Assembly: GCA_028688235.1 (NCBI GenBank) | Contig: JAQTYP010000172.1 | Span: forward strand, 1-7,249 | From: Methylomonas sp. | GTDB taxonomy: Bacteria > Pseudomonadota > Gammaproteobacteria > Methylococcales > Methylomonadaceae | Length of the DNA stretch: 7,249 nt | Reading direction: 5' to 3' | In this document: piece by piece, positions 1 to 6,900 of the stretch | Layout: each line of letters starts with the position of its first letter | Position numbering within the stretch: position 1 is the first letter of the stretch | Made by a program: the position numbers and the translations under genes | Notes under the pieces: model-generated | What the model saw: only the letters and a program-made list of their open reading frames with translations | Told to the model about the DNA's origin: nothing | Databases searched by the model: none

Positions 1-2069
1 TAGAAGGCGCGCGGTTCCAAAGTATGGGTATAGCCTGAGCCACCGAGCGTAACGTTTTTATCGAACATCAATCCGCTATCGACCGAAAATATCGGCAACA
101 TCCGGCTGATGCTGCTGTCCTGATTGGCGGCGGTCAGGTTGTTCAACTGATATTGAGTGTATTGGCCGGTGATTTTGGGAATGAAGAAGCCGGCGCTGGA
201 TTCCAGAGGCAAACTGACGGACGGTGCAATGTCGAAGCGCTGGCCGTTGACGTTGACGTCGTGATAGAAATGGCTGTACTGGTTCTCCATCGCCAGATTG
301 ATAGGGAGGTTCTCGAAGTTGTGAGCCAAGTTTAGATTGACTCTGGGGAGAATGTCATACGGCATGCCGGTGTCGGTGATGGTCTTGTCCACCGATTGAT
401 AGTGGTGAGCACCGATCGCGAGCGATGCGCCCGGTAGCCCCGAATAATAAGCGTAAGCAGTGCTCGGCAGGAAACGATTGCGTTGAAAGCCTAGGGCATT
501 GTTCAAGTCGTTGAAATACTCCTTATCCGACACATAGTTCAAATCGGTGTTGGTATATAGGGTCGGCGTGAATTGAGTAATGTCCTTAAACGCCGCCGAA
601 TAACGGCTTTTGTCTTTCAATTGGTCGTAAGGCAGAATTTCCCCGGCCAAACTGCCTTGGGAGATTTCGGTTAAATAGCGGAATTTGTTGCGCAGCATGC
701 CACCGCGCTTTTCCATATAGCGTGGCGTGATGACGGTATCGTAATTGGTGGCGATATTCCAATAGAATGGGACCGAAAAGTCGAAGCCGTTACGTTGTGT
801 GCTACTGAATACGGGGGCCAATAAACCTGAACTGCGACGGTTGTCGACTGGAAACGAAATGTAAGGCGTATAGAGAAAAGGTATGCCCTTGAATTCCAGC
901 CAGGCATCCTTGGCTGAACCTTTGCCTGATTCGCGATTGATCTTGACCCGCGAGGCATGCGCAATCCAGTCCTGATTATTGGGTGGACAGCTGGTAAAGG
1001 TGGCTTCGTGATAACGCGAAAGCGTTTTGCTATCTCGGTACATGATCTTGGCCGTGCCGCGCAAGGGGGCTTCGGCCGTAATGAATTGGGTTTGTCTCAG
1101 GCGGGCTTCGTCTTTGCCCAGACTGAGCGACGCCGTGTCGGCCGATAGCGCCAAGGTGTCTTCGCTGTAGATCACATTGCCTTGCGCGTCCATCGTATCG
1201 GCTACCGTATCGTAACTGGCTTTGTCGGCCAACAAATGCTGGTCGGCACGGGTCAGGTCGACGTTGCCGGCAAAGTTGAGGATTTCGCCGTCGAATACCT
1301 CCGAGAAATCGGCCGTGACATCGGTATTGGCGCTTTCGCGGGCTTCGGCCGATGTCGCCTGGATTTTGGGTTTTTTCGCAGACCAGTTCGAGCAATTTTG
1401 CCAGGGGTCTTGCTCGAATTCGCCGCGCAATACCTGAAACAAGCGCTCCTGTTGATGATCGTAGGTCGGGGTCAGCCAAGTTCCGCCGGTTTGCGAGTCT
1501 GCCACGGCTTGGGTTTCGCCCTTAGGATCGGGGCCGACCAGATTGCAATTCCAGTTTTTCGTTTCATCGCCCGATTTGCAGGTCCAGCCGGCGTTTTGCG
1601 CGGTCTTGTTGGCAGGTGCATTTTTGCGAACCGGAACTTTTTCGATGACGGGCTTTTGGTTTTCGCTGATTCGGGCATGCAGTTTTTCCGCTTTTTCCGA
1701 TGCGGCTTGCTCGACCGGCTTTTCTGTGTCGGCTTGGCTGGCTTGCTGAATATCAGGTCGAGGCTGTGGCGCCGGGGGGCTGGCTTCGACTGCCTGCGGC
1801 ATCGGAGCGGATTTGGGTTCGGCGGCGACAGTCTCGGCGGTTGGGTTGGCAACAGGTTTGACGGCGACCGGCTCTGCCTGTTCAGTGGCTGAGGGTTGCG
1901 TCTTGATTACTTTGGGCGGGGCGGGCTCTTGCGTGCTCTGGCCTTGATTCAGGCAAGTCCACTCGCCATTTTTGGCTTGCTCACAATTCCAGGCGGCATT
2001 ATTGGCCGCAGCGGCGACTTCCGAGAAGGATAGTAATGCTAAATAAACTGTGTAAAACCTAAGATTCAT
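1..2069 (-). CDS. lptD: LPS-assembly protein LptD (N-terminal 689 residues, 3' end off the left edge)
   Basis: Outer-membrane beta-barrel of the LPS transport machine. With the lipoprotein LptE it takes LPS from the LptA bridge and inserts it into the outer leaflet. The frame is open from the ATG at 2069-2067 to the window edge. Residues 1-22 look like a signal peptide (Arg4, hydrophobic core, AxA-type site near Ala20-Ala22). Residues 23 to about 222 are a Pro/Ala/Glu/Lys-rich extension with two W-x-C pairs (W27/C29 with W37/C39, and W162/C164 with W173/C175). The periplasmic OstA-like domain follows (about 236-345). C361 in FTSCPP matches the E. coli Cys173 site, and C226 just before the OstA domain could play the part of Cys31. 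DNRRSSG at 409-415 begins the barrel (compare DKRRSG in E. coli). The window ends in the barrel at TLEPRAF, as in the family. The C-terminal cysteine pair is outside the window. No strong Shine-Dalgarno precedes the ATG. Family assignment is very secure. Confidence 0.96.
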   Translation of the reverse strand, partial: MNLRFYTVYLALLSFSEVAAAANNAAWNCEQAKNGEWTCLNQGQSTQEPAPPKVIKTQPSATEQAEPVAVKPVANPTAETVAAEPKSAPMPQAVEASPPAPQPRPDIQQASQADTEKPVEQAASEKAEKLHARISENQKPVIEKVPVRKNAPANKTAQNAGWTCKSGDETKNWNCNLVGPDPKGETQAVADSQTGGTWLTPTYDHQQERLFQVLRGEFEQDPWQNCSNWSAKKPKIQATSAEARESANTDVTADFSEVFDGEILNFAGNVDLTRADQHLLADKASYDTVADTMDAQGNVIYSEDTLALSADTASLSLGKDEARLRQTQFITAEAPLRGTAKIMYRDSKTLSRYHEATFTSCPPNNQDWIAHASRVKINRESGKGSAKDAWLEFKGIPFLYTPYISFPVDNRRSSGLLAPVFSSTQRNGFDFSVPFYWNIATNYDTVITPRYMEKRGGMLRNKFRYLTEISQGSLAGEILPYDQLKDKSRYSAAFKDITQFTPTLYTNTDLNYVSDKEYFNDLNNALGFQRNRFLPSTAYAYYSGLPGASLAIGAHHYQSVDKTITDTGMPYDILPRVNLNLAHNFENLPINLAMENQYSHFYHDVNVNGQRFDIAPSVSLPLESSAGFFIPKITGQYTQYQLNNLTAANQDSSISRMLPIFSVDSGLMFDKNVTLGGSGYTHTLEPRAF

Positions 2070-2082
2070 GTCGAGGTTGGCG

Positions 2083-2098
2083 GCTAAATTAACTTAGC
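2083..2098 (-). repeat. Small inverted repeat in the lptD leader
   Basis: GCTAA and TTAGC arms separated by six bases, ending 14 bases before the lptD start codon. In the leader RNA it could form a weak five-pair hairpin close to the ribosome-binding site, which lacks a clear Shine-Dalgarno. The stem is short and may be chance. Confidence 0.25.
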
Positions 2099-2119
2099 AG
2101 AGTGGAAATCGAATAAAAT
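2089..2119 (+). promoter_or_regulatory. Weak candidate promoter of amgK-murU
   Basis: A -10 box TAAAAT (2114-2119) is preceded, at a long 19-base spacing, by TTAACT (2089-2094, 4 of 6). A start near 2126 would leave a leader of about 36 bases before the amgK ATG. It would face and overlap the lptD promoter. The -35 is poor, so the promoter could lie elsewhere or need an activator. Confidence 0.3.
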
Positions 2120-2133
2120 GCCCGACCATTTTA
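2114..2133. repeat. Perfect 7-bp inverted repeat between lptD and amgK
   Basis: TAAAATG, six bases, CATTTTA. The two arms contain the candidate -10 boxes of the two divergent transcription units. It may be only the symmetry of two facing -10 boxes, or an operator controlling both. It is too AT-rich, and has no T-run, for a convincing terminator. Confidence 0.6.
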
Positions 2134-2155
2134 CCTTAGGTTGCTTTTCTGTTAA
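2128..2155 (-). promoter_or_regulatory. Putative sigma70 promoter of lptD
   Basis: Read on the minus strand, a -35 box TTAACA (2155-2150, 5 of 6 consensus bases) and a -10 box TAAAAT (2133-2128, 5 of 6) are separated by 16 bases. Transcription would start near 2121, giving a leader of about 50 bases before the lptD ATG. The position just upstream of lptD in a 92-base gap supports it. No experimental evidence is available. Confidence 0.55.
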
Positions 2156-2161
2156 TAAATA

Positions 2162-3163
2162 ATGTATTACCCCGGTTCCGATTCACGCGCCAATGCGCTC
2201 ATACAATGGCTTACCGCCGATCTTAGGTTGCAGGTCGAAAGCATAACGCCAGCCTCCAGCGATGCCAGTTTCAGGCGTTATTTTCGCGTCGAACACGCCG
2301 AAGGCTGTGACATCGTCATGGATGCGCCGCCGGATAAAGAGAATACCGAGTCCTTCATTCGCAACGCCAATCTGCTGCGAAAAGCCGGGATTCATGTGCC
2401 CGCCATCTATAGCCGAAATCCGGAGCAAGGTTTCTTGCTGCTGGAAGACATGGGTAGCCAATGTTACCTGGATTGCTTGCAAGACGGCAATGCGGACGCT
2501 TTATATGGGGCCGCATTGGATAGCCTGTTCGAGTTGCAACACGCTATCGACGTCGAAACCTGTGGATTGCCGGTCTACGACCAAGCCTTATTGCAGCGGG
2601 AACTAAACATATTCGACGAATGGTTCCTGGAGAAACGTTTGGGTATCGTCCTGCCGGTATCCGTCAGGGAAGAAGTGGATACTTGTTTGATCGCTTCGGC
2701 CTTGCAGCAACCGCGAGTGGTGGTGCATCGCGATTTCCATTCGCGCAATCTGATGGTGTTGGCCTGCGATTCGCCGGGTGTTCTGGATTTTCAGGATGCG
2801 GTGATAGGGCCTGTTACCTACGATCTGGTATCGCTTTTCCGCGATTGTTATATCCTTTGGCCAGGGGCGCGGGTCAGTGCATGGCTGGAGAGTTATCATC
2901 GACGATTACTCGACGCCGGATCACTGGATGCCGATCTGGCTCAATTCGAACGCTGGTTCGATCTGATGGGCTTGCAGCGGCACTTGAAAGCCGTCGGCAT
3001 TTTTTCTCGTCTGGATGTGCGGGACAACAAGCCCGGCTATTTGGCCGATATTCCTCGCACGATGGCTTATATCGCCGAGGTATGCGGTCGTTATCCGGAG
3101 CTCGCGGGCTTCCACGCGTTTTTGCAGCATCAAGTGTTGCCCATCTATCGGGCGAAATTATGA
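2162..3163 (+). CDS. amgK: N-acetylmuramate/N-acetylglucosamine anomeric kinase AmgK
   Basis: Cytoplasmic sugar kinase of the aminoglycoside-phosphotransferase fold. It phosphorylates MurNAc (and GlcNAc) at the anomeric carbon with ATP, giving MurNAc-1-phosphate for MurU in cell-wall recycling. The 333 residues match the family length (about 340). SSDASFRRYFR (32-42) is the N-lobe nucleotide-binding region, followed by IVMDAPP (51-57). The catalytic loop is HRDFHSRN, with D191 as the catalytic base and N196 as metal ligand. D209 in LDFQD is the second metal aspartate. The start is the only ATG giving a full N-terminus. No Shine-Dalgarno sits at normal distance; the nearest AGG is about 20 bases away, so initiation may be weak or depend on the AT-rich leader. 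Its stop overlaps the murU start. A general APH-family kinase is the alternative, but the murU neighbour and the divergent lptD make AmgK the clear choice. Confidence 0.92.
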   Translation: MYYPGSDSRANALIQWLTADLRLQVESITPASSDASFRRYFRVEHAEGCDIVMDAPPDKENTESFIRNANLLRKAGIHVPAIYSRNPEQGFLLLEDMGSQCYLDCLQDGNADALYGAALDSLFELQHAIDVETCGLPVYDQALLQRELNIFDEWFLEKRLGIVLPVSVREEVDTCLIASALQQPRVVVHRDFHSRNLMVLACDSPGVLDFQDAVIGPVTYDLVSLFRDCYILWPGARVSAWLESYHRRLLDAGSLDADLAQFERWFDLMGLQRHLKAVGIFSRLDVRDNKPGYLADIPRTMAYIAEVCGRYPELAGFHAFLQHQVLPIYRAKL

Positions 3164-3834
3164 AAGCCATGATATTGGCCGCCGGTCGCGGCGAACGTAT
3201 GCGGCCCTTAACCGATACGACCCCAAAACCCTTGTTGAAAACGGGGGGCAAGGCCCTGATCGAGCACTGTTTGGAGAGTCTGGCTGCTAGCGGTTTTACC
3301 GACATCGTCATCAACGTGGCCTATCTGGGGCGACAGATCATGGATTTTTGCAAAGACGGTAGCCGCTGGAGTGTTTCCATCCATTATTCCGACGAAGGTC
3401 AGACCGCATTGGAAACCGCCGGAGGCATCGCCAATGCCTTGCCGTTGTTGGGAAATGAGCCTTTTTTAGTCGTAAATGCCGATATCGTATTCGATTATTC
3501 TCTGGCCGAATTACGCGGCCTGTCCTTCGATCTGGCGCATCTGATTATGATAGACAACCCCCCTCATCATCGGCAGGGGGATTTTTGTCTGCGCAACAAC
3601 GGCTTGTTGTCGGAGTTCGGTGAGGAAAAACTGACCTTTAGCGGTATCGGCGTTTATCATCCTGCATTATTTGCCGATTTGCCCGTTGGCCAGCCCTTGA
3701 AACTCAGGCCGCTATTGAATCAAGCCATGCGGCAAGGTCTGGTTAGCGGGGAATACTATTCCGGTTTCTGGCTGGATATCGGTACGCCTCAGCGTTTGCG
3801 GGAAGTGGCTGACCGTTTGGGGTTGTCGGCCTAG
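3160..3834 (+). CDS. murU: N-acetylmuramate alpha-1-phosphate uridylyltransferase MurU
   Basis: Sugar-1-phosphate nucleotidyltransferase that joins UTP and MurNAc-1-phosphate to give UDP-MurNAc, which feeds MurC. Through it recycling bypasses MurA and MurB, the basis of intrinsic fosfomycin tolerance known in pseudomonads. The 224 residues fit the family (about 223). Visible motifs are the nucleotide-binding signature LAAGRGERMRPLT (6-18), PKPLL (22-26, with Lys23), NAD at 106-108 with D108 as a metal ligand (the family more often has NGD), and WLDIGTP with D206 as the second metal ligand. The ATG at 3160 overlaps the amgK stop (ATGA) and puts the signature at the usual N-terminal place. The frame is open further upstream, but that stretch lies inside amgK and has no family similarity. 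With only a weak Shine-Dalgarno, translation is probably coupled to amgK. Confidence 0.94.
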   Translation: MKAMILAAGRGERMRPLTDTTPKPLLKTGGKALIEHCLESLAASGFTDIVINVAYLGRQIMDFCKDGSRWSVSIHYSDEGQTALETAGGIANALPLLGNEPFLVVNADIVFDYSLAELRGLSFDLAHLIMIDNPPHHRQGDFCLRNNGLLSEFGEEKLTFSGIGVYHPALFADLPVGQPLKLRPLLNQAMRQGLVSGEYYSGFWLDIGTPQRLREVADRLGLSA

Positions 3835-3875
3835 CTCTCTAGGTTCAGGCGAGCCGGTTACTCCCGGATTCGGCT
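3830..3875 (+). repeat. Short hairpin-forming sequences after murU
   Basis: CCTAG, CTCT, CTAGG (3830-3843) is a perfect five-pair stem spanning the murU stop codon. AGCCG (3852-3856) and CGGCT (3871-3875) could pair across 14 bases. Neither is followed by a T-run, so I do not call an intrinsic terminator. They might protect the 3' end of the amgK-murU message or be chance. Confidence 0.25.
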
Positions 3876-3894
3876 TGTCCTCCATCATTATTGT

Positions 3895-3921
3895 TTGATG
3901 CCGCAAATTGCGTGGCATAAT
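3895..3921 (+). promoter_or_regulatory. Putative extended -10 promoter of the hybrid kinase gene
   Basis: CATAAT (3916-3921, 5 of 6 consensus bases) is preceded directly by TGG, giving the TGn extended -10 element. A poor -35 (TTGATG, 3895-3900) lies 15 bases upstream, which is tolerable for extended -10 promoters. Initiation near 3928 would leave a leader of about 19 bases containing the Shine-Dalgarno. It implies that the kinase gene is transcribed separately from amgK-murU. Confidence 0.5.
3898..3918. repeat. Imperfect dyad over the kinase promoter
   Basis: ATGCCGCAA, one A, TTGCGTGGCAT. The arms are complementary over nine bases, apart from two extra bases (GT) in the right arm. The one-base centre makes a DNA operator more likely than an RNA hairpin. 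The right arm runs into the -10 box, so a bound protein would block polymerase. No regulator can be named. Confidence 0.45.
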
Positions 3922-3932
3922 CCAAGCAAAAC

Positions 3933-3938
3933 AGGAGG
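3933..3938 (+). promoter_or_regulatory. Strong Shine-Dalgarno of the hybrid kinase gene
   Basis: AGGAGG ends eight bases before the ATG at 3947. It is the only consensus ribosome-binding site among the four genes of the window, and it fixes the kinase start codon. Confidence 0.85.
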
Positions 3939-3946
3939 ATGCCGGC

Positions 3947-6900
3947 ATGCTGCAAAAACGTCTTATTATCCTGCTATCGCTCTTGCTACTGTTGCCGACG
4001 CTGGCGATAGGCTGGATGGCGTACCGTTTTTCCTTCGAGTCGATTCGTAACGATCGTATCCGACTGGTCGGCCAAATTGCGGATATCAGGCACGCAGAAC
4101 TCGAGCGCTTGCTGGTGCAGGCCAATAGGCGGGTGAACAGTCTTCTGAATGACGTGTCTAAACACTGTTGGGGACCGACGGGTTTTCGGCAAGACTGCGC
4201 AGGCGATACGTTGAAGCCGTTTTTCGATAACGAAGGGGGCGCGGGAGCTGTATTCGTCAATCGATCCGGAAGCGAAAGATTCGATTTTGGTATGGCGGAG
4301 GAAATTCCCGCGATGCCGGATTTTTCGTCGAAACAGCTGGCTTGGGTGTCAACATCGTCCGGTCAAACGCCGATCTATACGGTTGTTGCCGATAGGCCAG
4401 ACTCGCCATTTCGCCTACAGGTGTTTTACTCGCTCAGCCAGTTACAGCCGATTTTTCCACCGACTCAGGAACTTGCCACAGCGGCTGATATTTTTCTGAC
4501 CGATAGTAAGGGGGCTTTTGTCAGCGGGGCCAAACGAGCCGAAGGTCTTGAGCGATCTGACCTCGCCGAACCGATGCAGCTTTGTCTAAGCGGGCAAGAT
4601 GGAGCGTTGCTGAATGACGATCATCGGGGAACGGCCGTAATACAGGGTTTTCGTTATGTACCCGAAATCGGTGGTGGTTGCATCATGGCCTATATCGATC
4701 AGGCTGAGGCTTTCAGCTCTATGCGCTATCTGGAGAAGCGTATTTTGCTCATTACGCTATTGTTCATTGCGCTAACCGCCATGATTTCACGGGTACTGGC
4801 CGGGCGTATCGTTAAACCTATCATTCGTTTAACGGAAATGGCTCGGCGTATCAGCAGTGGCGATCATTCCGTTCGAGCCGATGTCACGGGTTTGGGTGAA
4901 ATATCGGAATTGGCCCTGTCCTTCAATCAGATGACCGATGCACTCGCCTATGCGCAACATGATCTGGAGGCCAAAATCGAAGAGCGCACGCAAGCCTTGC
5001 GCACTAGCCAGGAGCGTTACATATTGGCGGAGCGGGCGGTCGACGACGGTATTTGGGATTGGAATATTCTGACTCACGATTATTATCTGTCGCCGCGCTG
5101 GAACAAAATCTTGGGCTATGGCGACGGCGAATTACCCAACGTCGAGTCGATTTTCTTCGAGCTGATACATCCGGACGACAAGGCGCGTGCCAGCGCGGTG
5201 TTTCGCCGGCATCTGGAAAACAAGGAACGCTATCGGGCCGAAATACGCTTACGGCACAAGGACGGCAGTTACCGCTGGGTGCTGGACCGCGGCGAGGCTT
5301 TGCGCGATGAAAACGGCAAGCCGGTGCGAATGATAGGCTCGATTACCGATATCACCGAACGCAAGGCCGCGGAAGCCGAGTTGATCCGGTATCGCGATCA
5401 TTTGGAAGAAATGGTGGCGTTGGCGACCGCCGAAGTGCAGGCCATCGTCAAAACAGCCGTCAACGGCGTCATTTCGATAGACGAAACGGGGGCCATCCGC
5501 GTATTCAATCCGGCGGCCGAAAAACTATTTGGCTGGAAAGCCGAGGATATTGTCGGCAAAAACGTATCGATATTGATGCCGGAGCCCTATGCTTCCGAAC
5601 ACGACGCCTTTATCCGGCGCTTTTTGCAGACTCATCAGGCCAAAATACTTGGCATAGAGCGCGAGACGGTGGCTAAACGGCAGGATGGCAGTGTTTTTCC
5701 TGTCAGTCTTGCGGTGGGACATGGCCTCCTTTCCGAAGGGCGACATATTTTCGTGGCGTTTATTGCCGACATTACGCAGCAAAAACGAGCCGAGCAAGAG
5801 CTGCGGCTGGCGAAAGAGGCGGCTGAAGCCGCAGCCAAAGCCAAAGCCAATTTTCTAGCCAATATGAGCCACGAAATTCGGACTCCGATGAATACCGTCA
5901 TCGGATTTGCCGAAGTAGCCTTGCAGAAAGATGATTTGCCTGCCGATACGCGCGAGCATATTCGGACCATACTCGCTTCCGGCAGACACTTACTGAATGT
6001 TATCAACGATATTCTGGATTTTTCCAAAATCGAAGCCGGTAAGGTAGAGCTGGAGTCGGTTTGTTTCAACCTGCCTTTTGCGGTACGGGAAACCCTACAG
6101 GCTATAGGATTGAGAGCATCGGAAAAAGGGCTGAAGATCGAGTTATCCATTGCGCCGGAATTACCGCAGTTTTATAGCGGTGATCCCAATCGTTTGCGTC
6201 AGGTGATTTTGAATCTGGTCGGCAATGCGGTGAAATTTACCGAATCGGGAACGATTTCGGTCGCCATTGAAAAGGCGGAAGGCGACGAGATGCTGCATTT
6301 CGCCATCAGCGATACCGGCATCGGCATGACCCAGGAACAGACCGAAAAAATCTTCGATTCGTTCTCTCAGGCCGATAGCACAACCAGTCGGCGCTTCGGC
6401 GGCACCGGGCTCGGTACGACGATTAGCAAGCAAATCGTCGAAATGATGGGAGGGCGCATATGGGTCGAAAGTGAACTGGGGCTAGGGTCCACCTTTCACT
6501 TTACGGTCAGGTTACCGAAAACATCCCGGCAGGAGGATTGCCTTTATCAGGATCAGGTGCAAGCGATACGTCATTATGTTTCACCGCGGTGTTTCAACGT
6601 ATTGCTTGCGGAAGACATAGCGGCGAATGCGGCTCTGGCACGTTTGCGTCTGGAACAGCAAGGGCATACAGTGACCTGGGTGAAGAATGGCCTGGAGGCC
6701 GTGGAAGCCTTTAAGCAAGGTGGTTTCGATTTGATCCTGATGGATTTGCAGATGCCGGTCCTGGACGGCATTGATGCGACCAAGCAAATACGCCAATTAG
6801 AACAGGACGGCGATGGACGGATACCTATTCTGGCGCTGACCGCTAGCGTGTTGAAACATGAAAAAGATCAGTGCACGGACGCCGGCATGGATGCCATCAT

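Noticed and set aside
1182..1892. Long plus-strand open frame of 236 codons opposite lptD
   Set aside because: It lies wholly antisense to unmistakable LptD sequence, is made of Gly/Phe/Arg/Leu-rich text typical of a shadow frame, and matches no family I know. The minus-strand frame explains the region.
2150..2190. SigmaE-type promoter for lptD, as in E. coli
   Set aside because: A GGAAC is present on the minus strand near the amgK start, but the following bases and the region about 16 bases further do not match the sigmaE -35 and -10 elements. The sigma70-like site is better.
2620..3159. In-frame open stretch upstream of murU that would lengthen it to 404 residues
   Set aside because: The stretch overlaps the conserved C-terminal half of amgK in another frame and has no nucleotidyltransferase features. 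The ATG at 3160 puts the signature motif at the normal N-terminus.
3830..3900. Intrinsic terminator after murU
   Set aside because: Short stems exist, but none is followed by a run of T, and the stems are weak or widely spaced.
3712..4260. Minus-strand open frame of 182 codons across the murU-kinase junction
   Set aside because: It spans two well-supported plus-strand genes and their promoter region, and its translation shows no domain character.
5810..5852. Repetitive GCC-AAA rich tract before the HisKA domain
   Set aside because: It encodes the Ala/Lys/Glu-rich signalling helix commonly found between PAS and HisKA domains, so it is a coding-level effect and not a separate repeat element.
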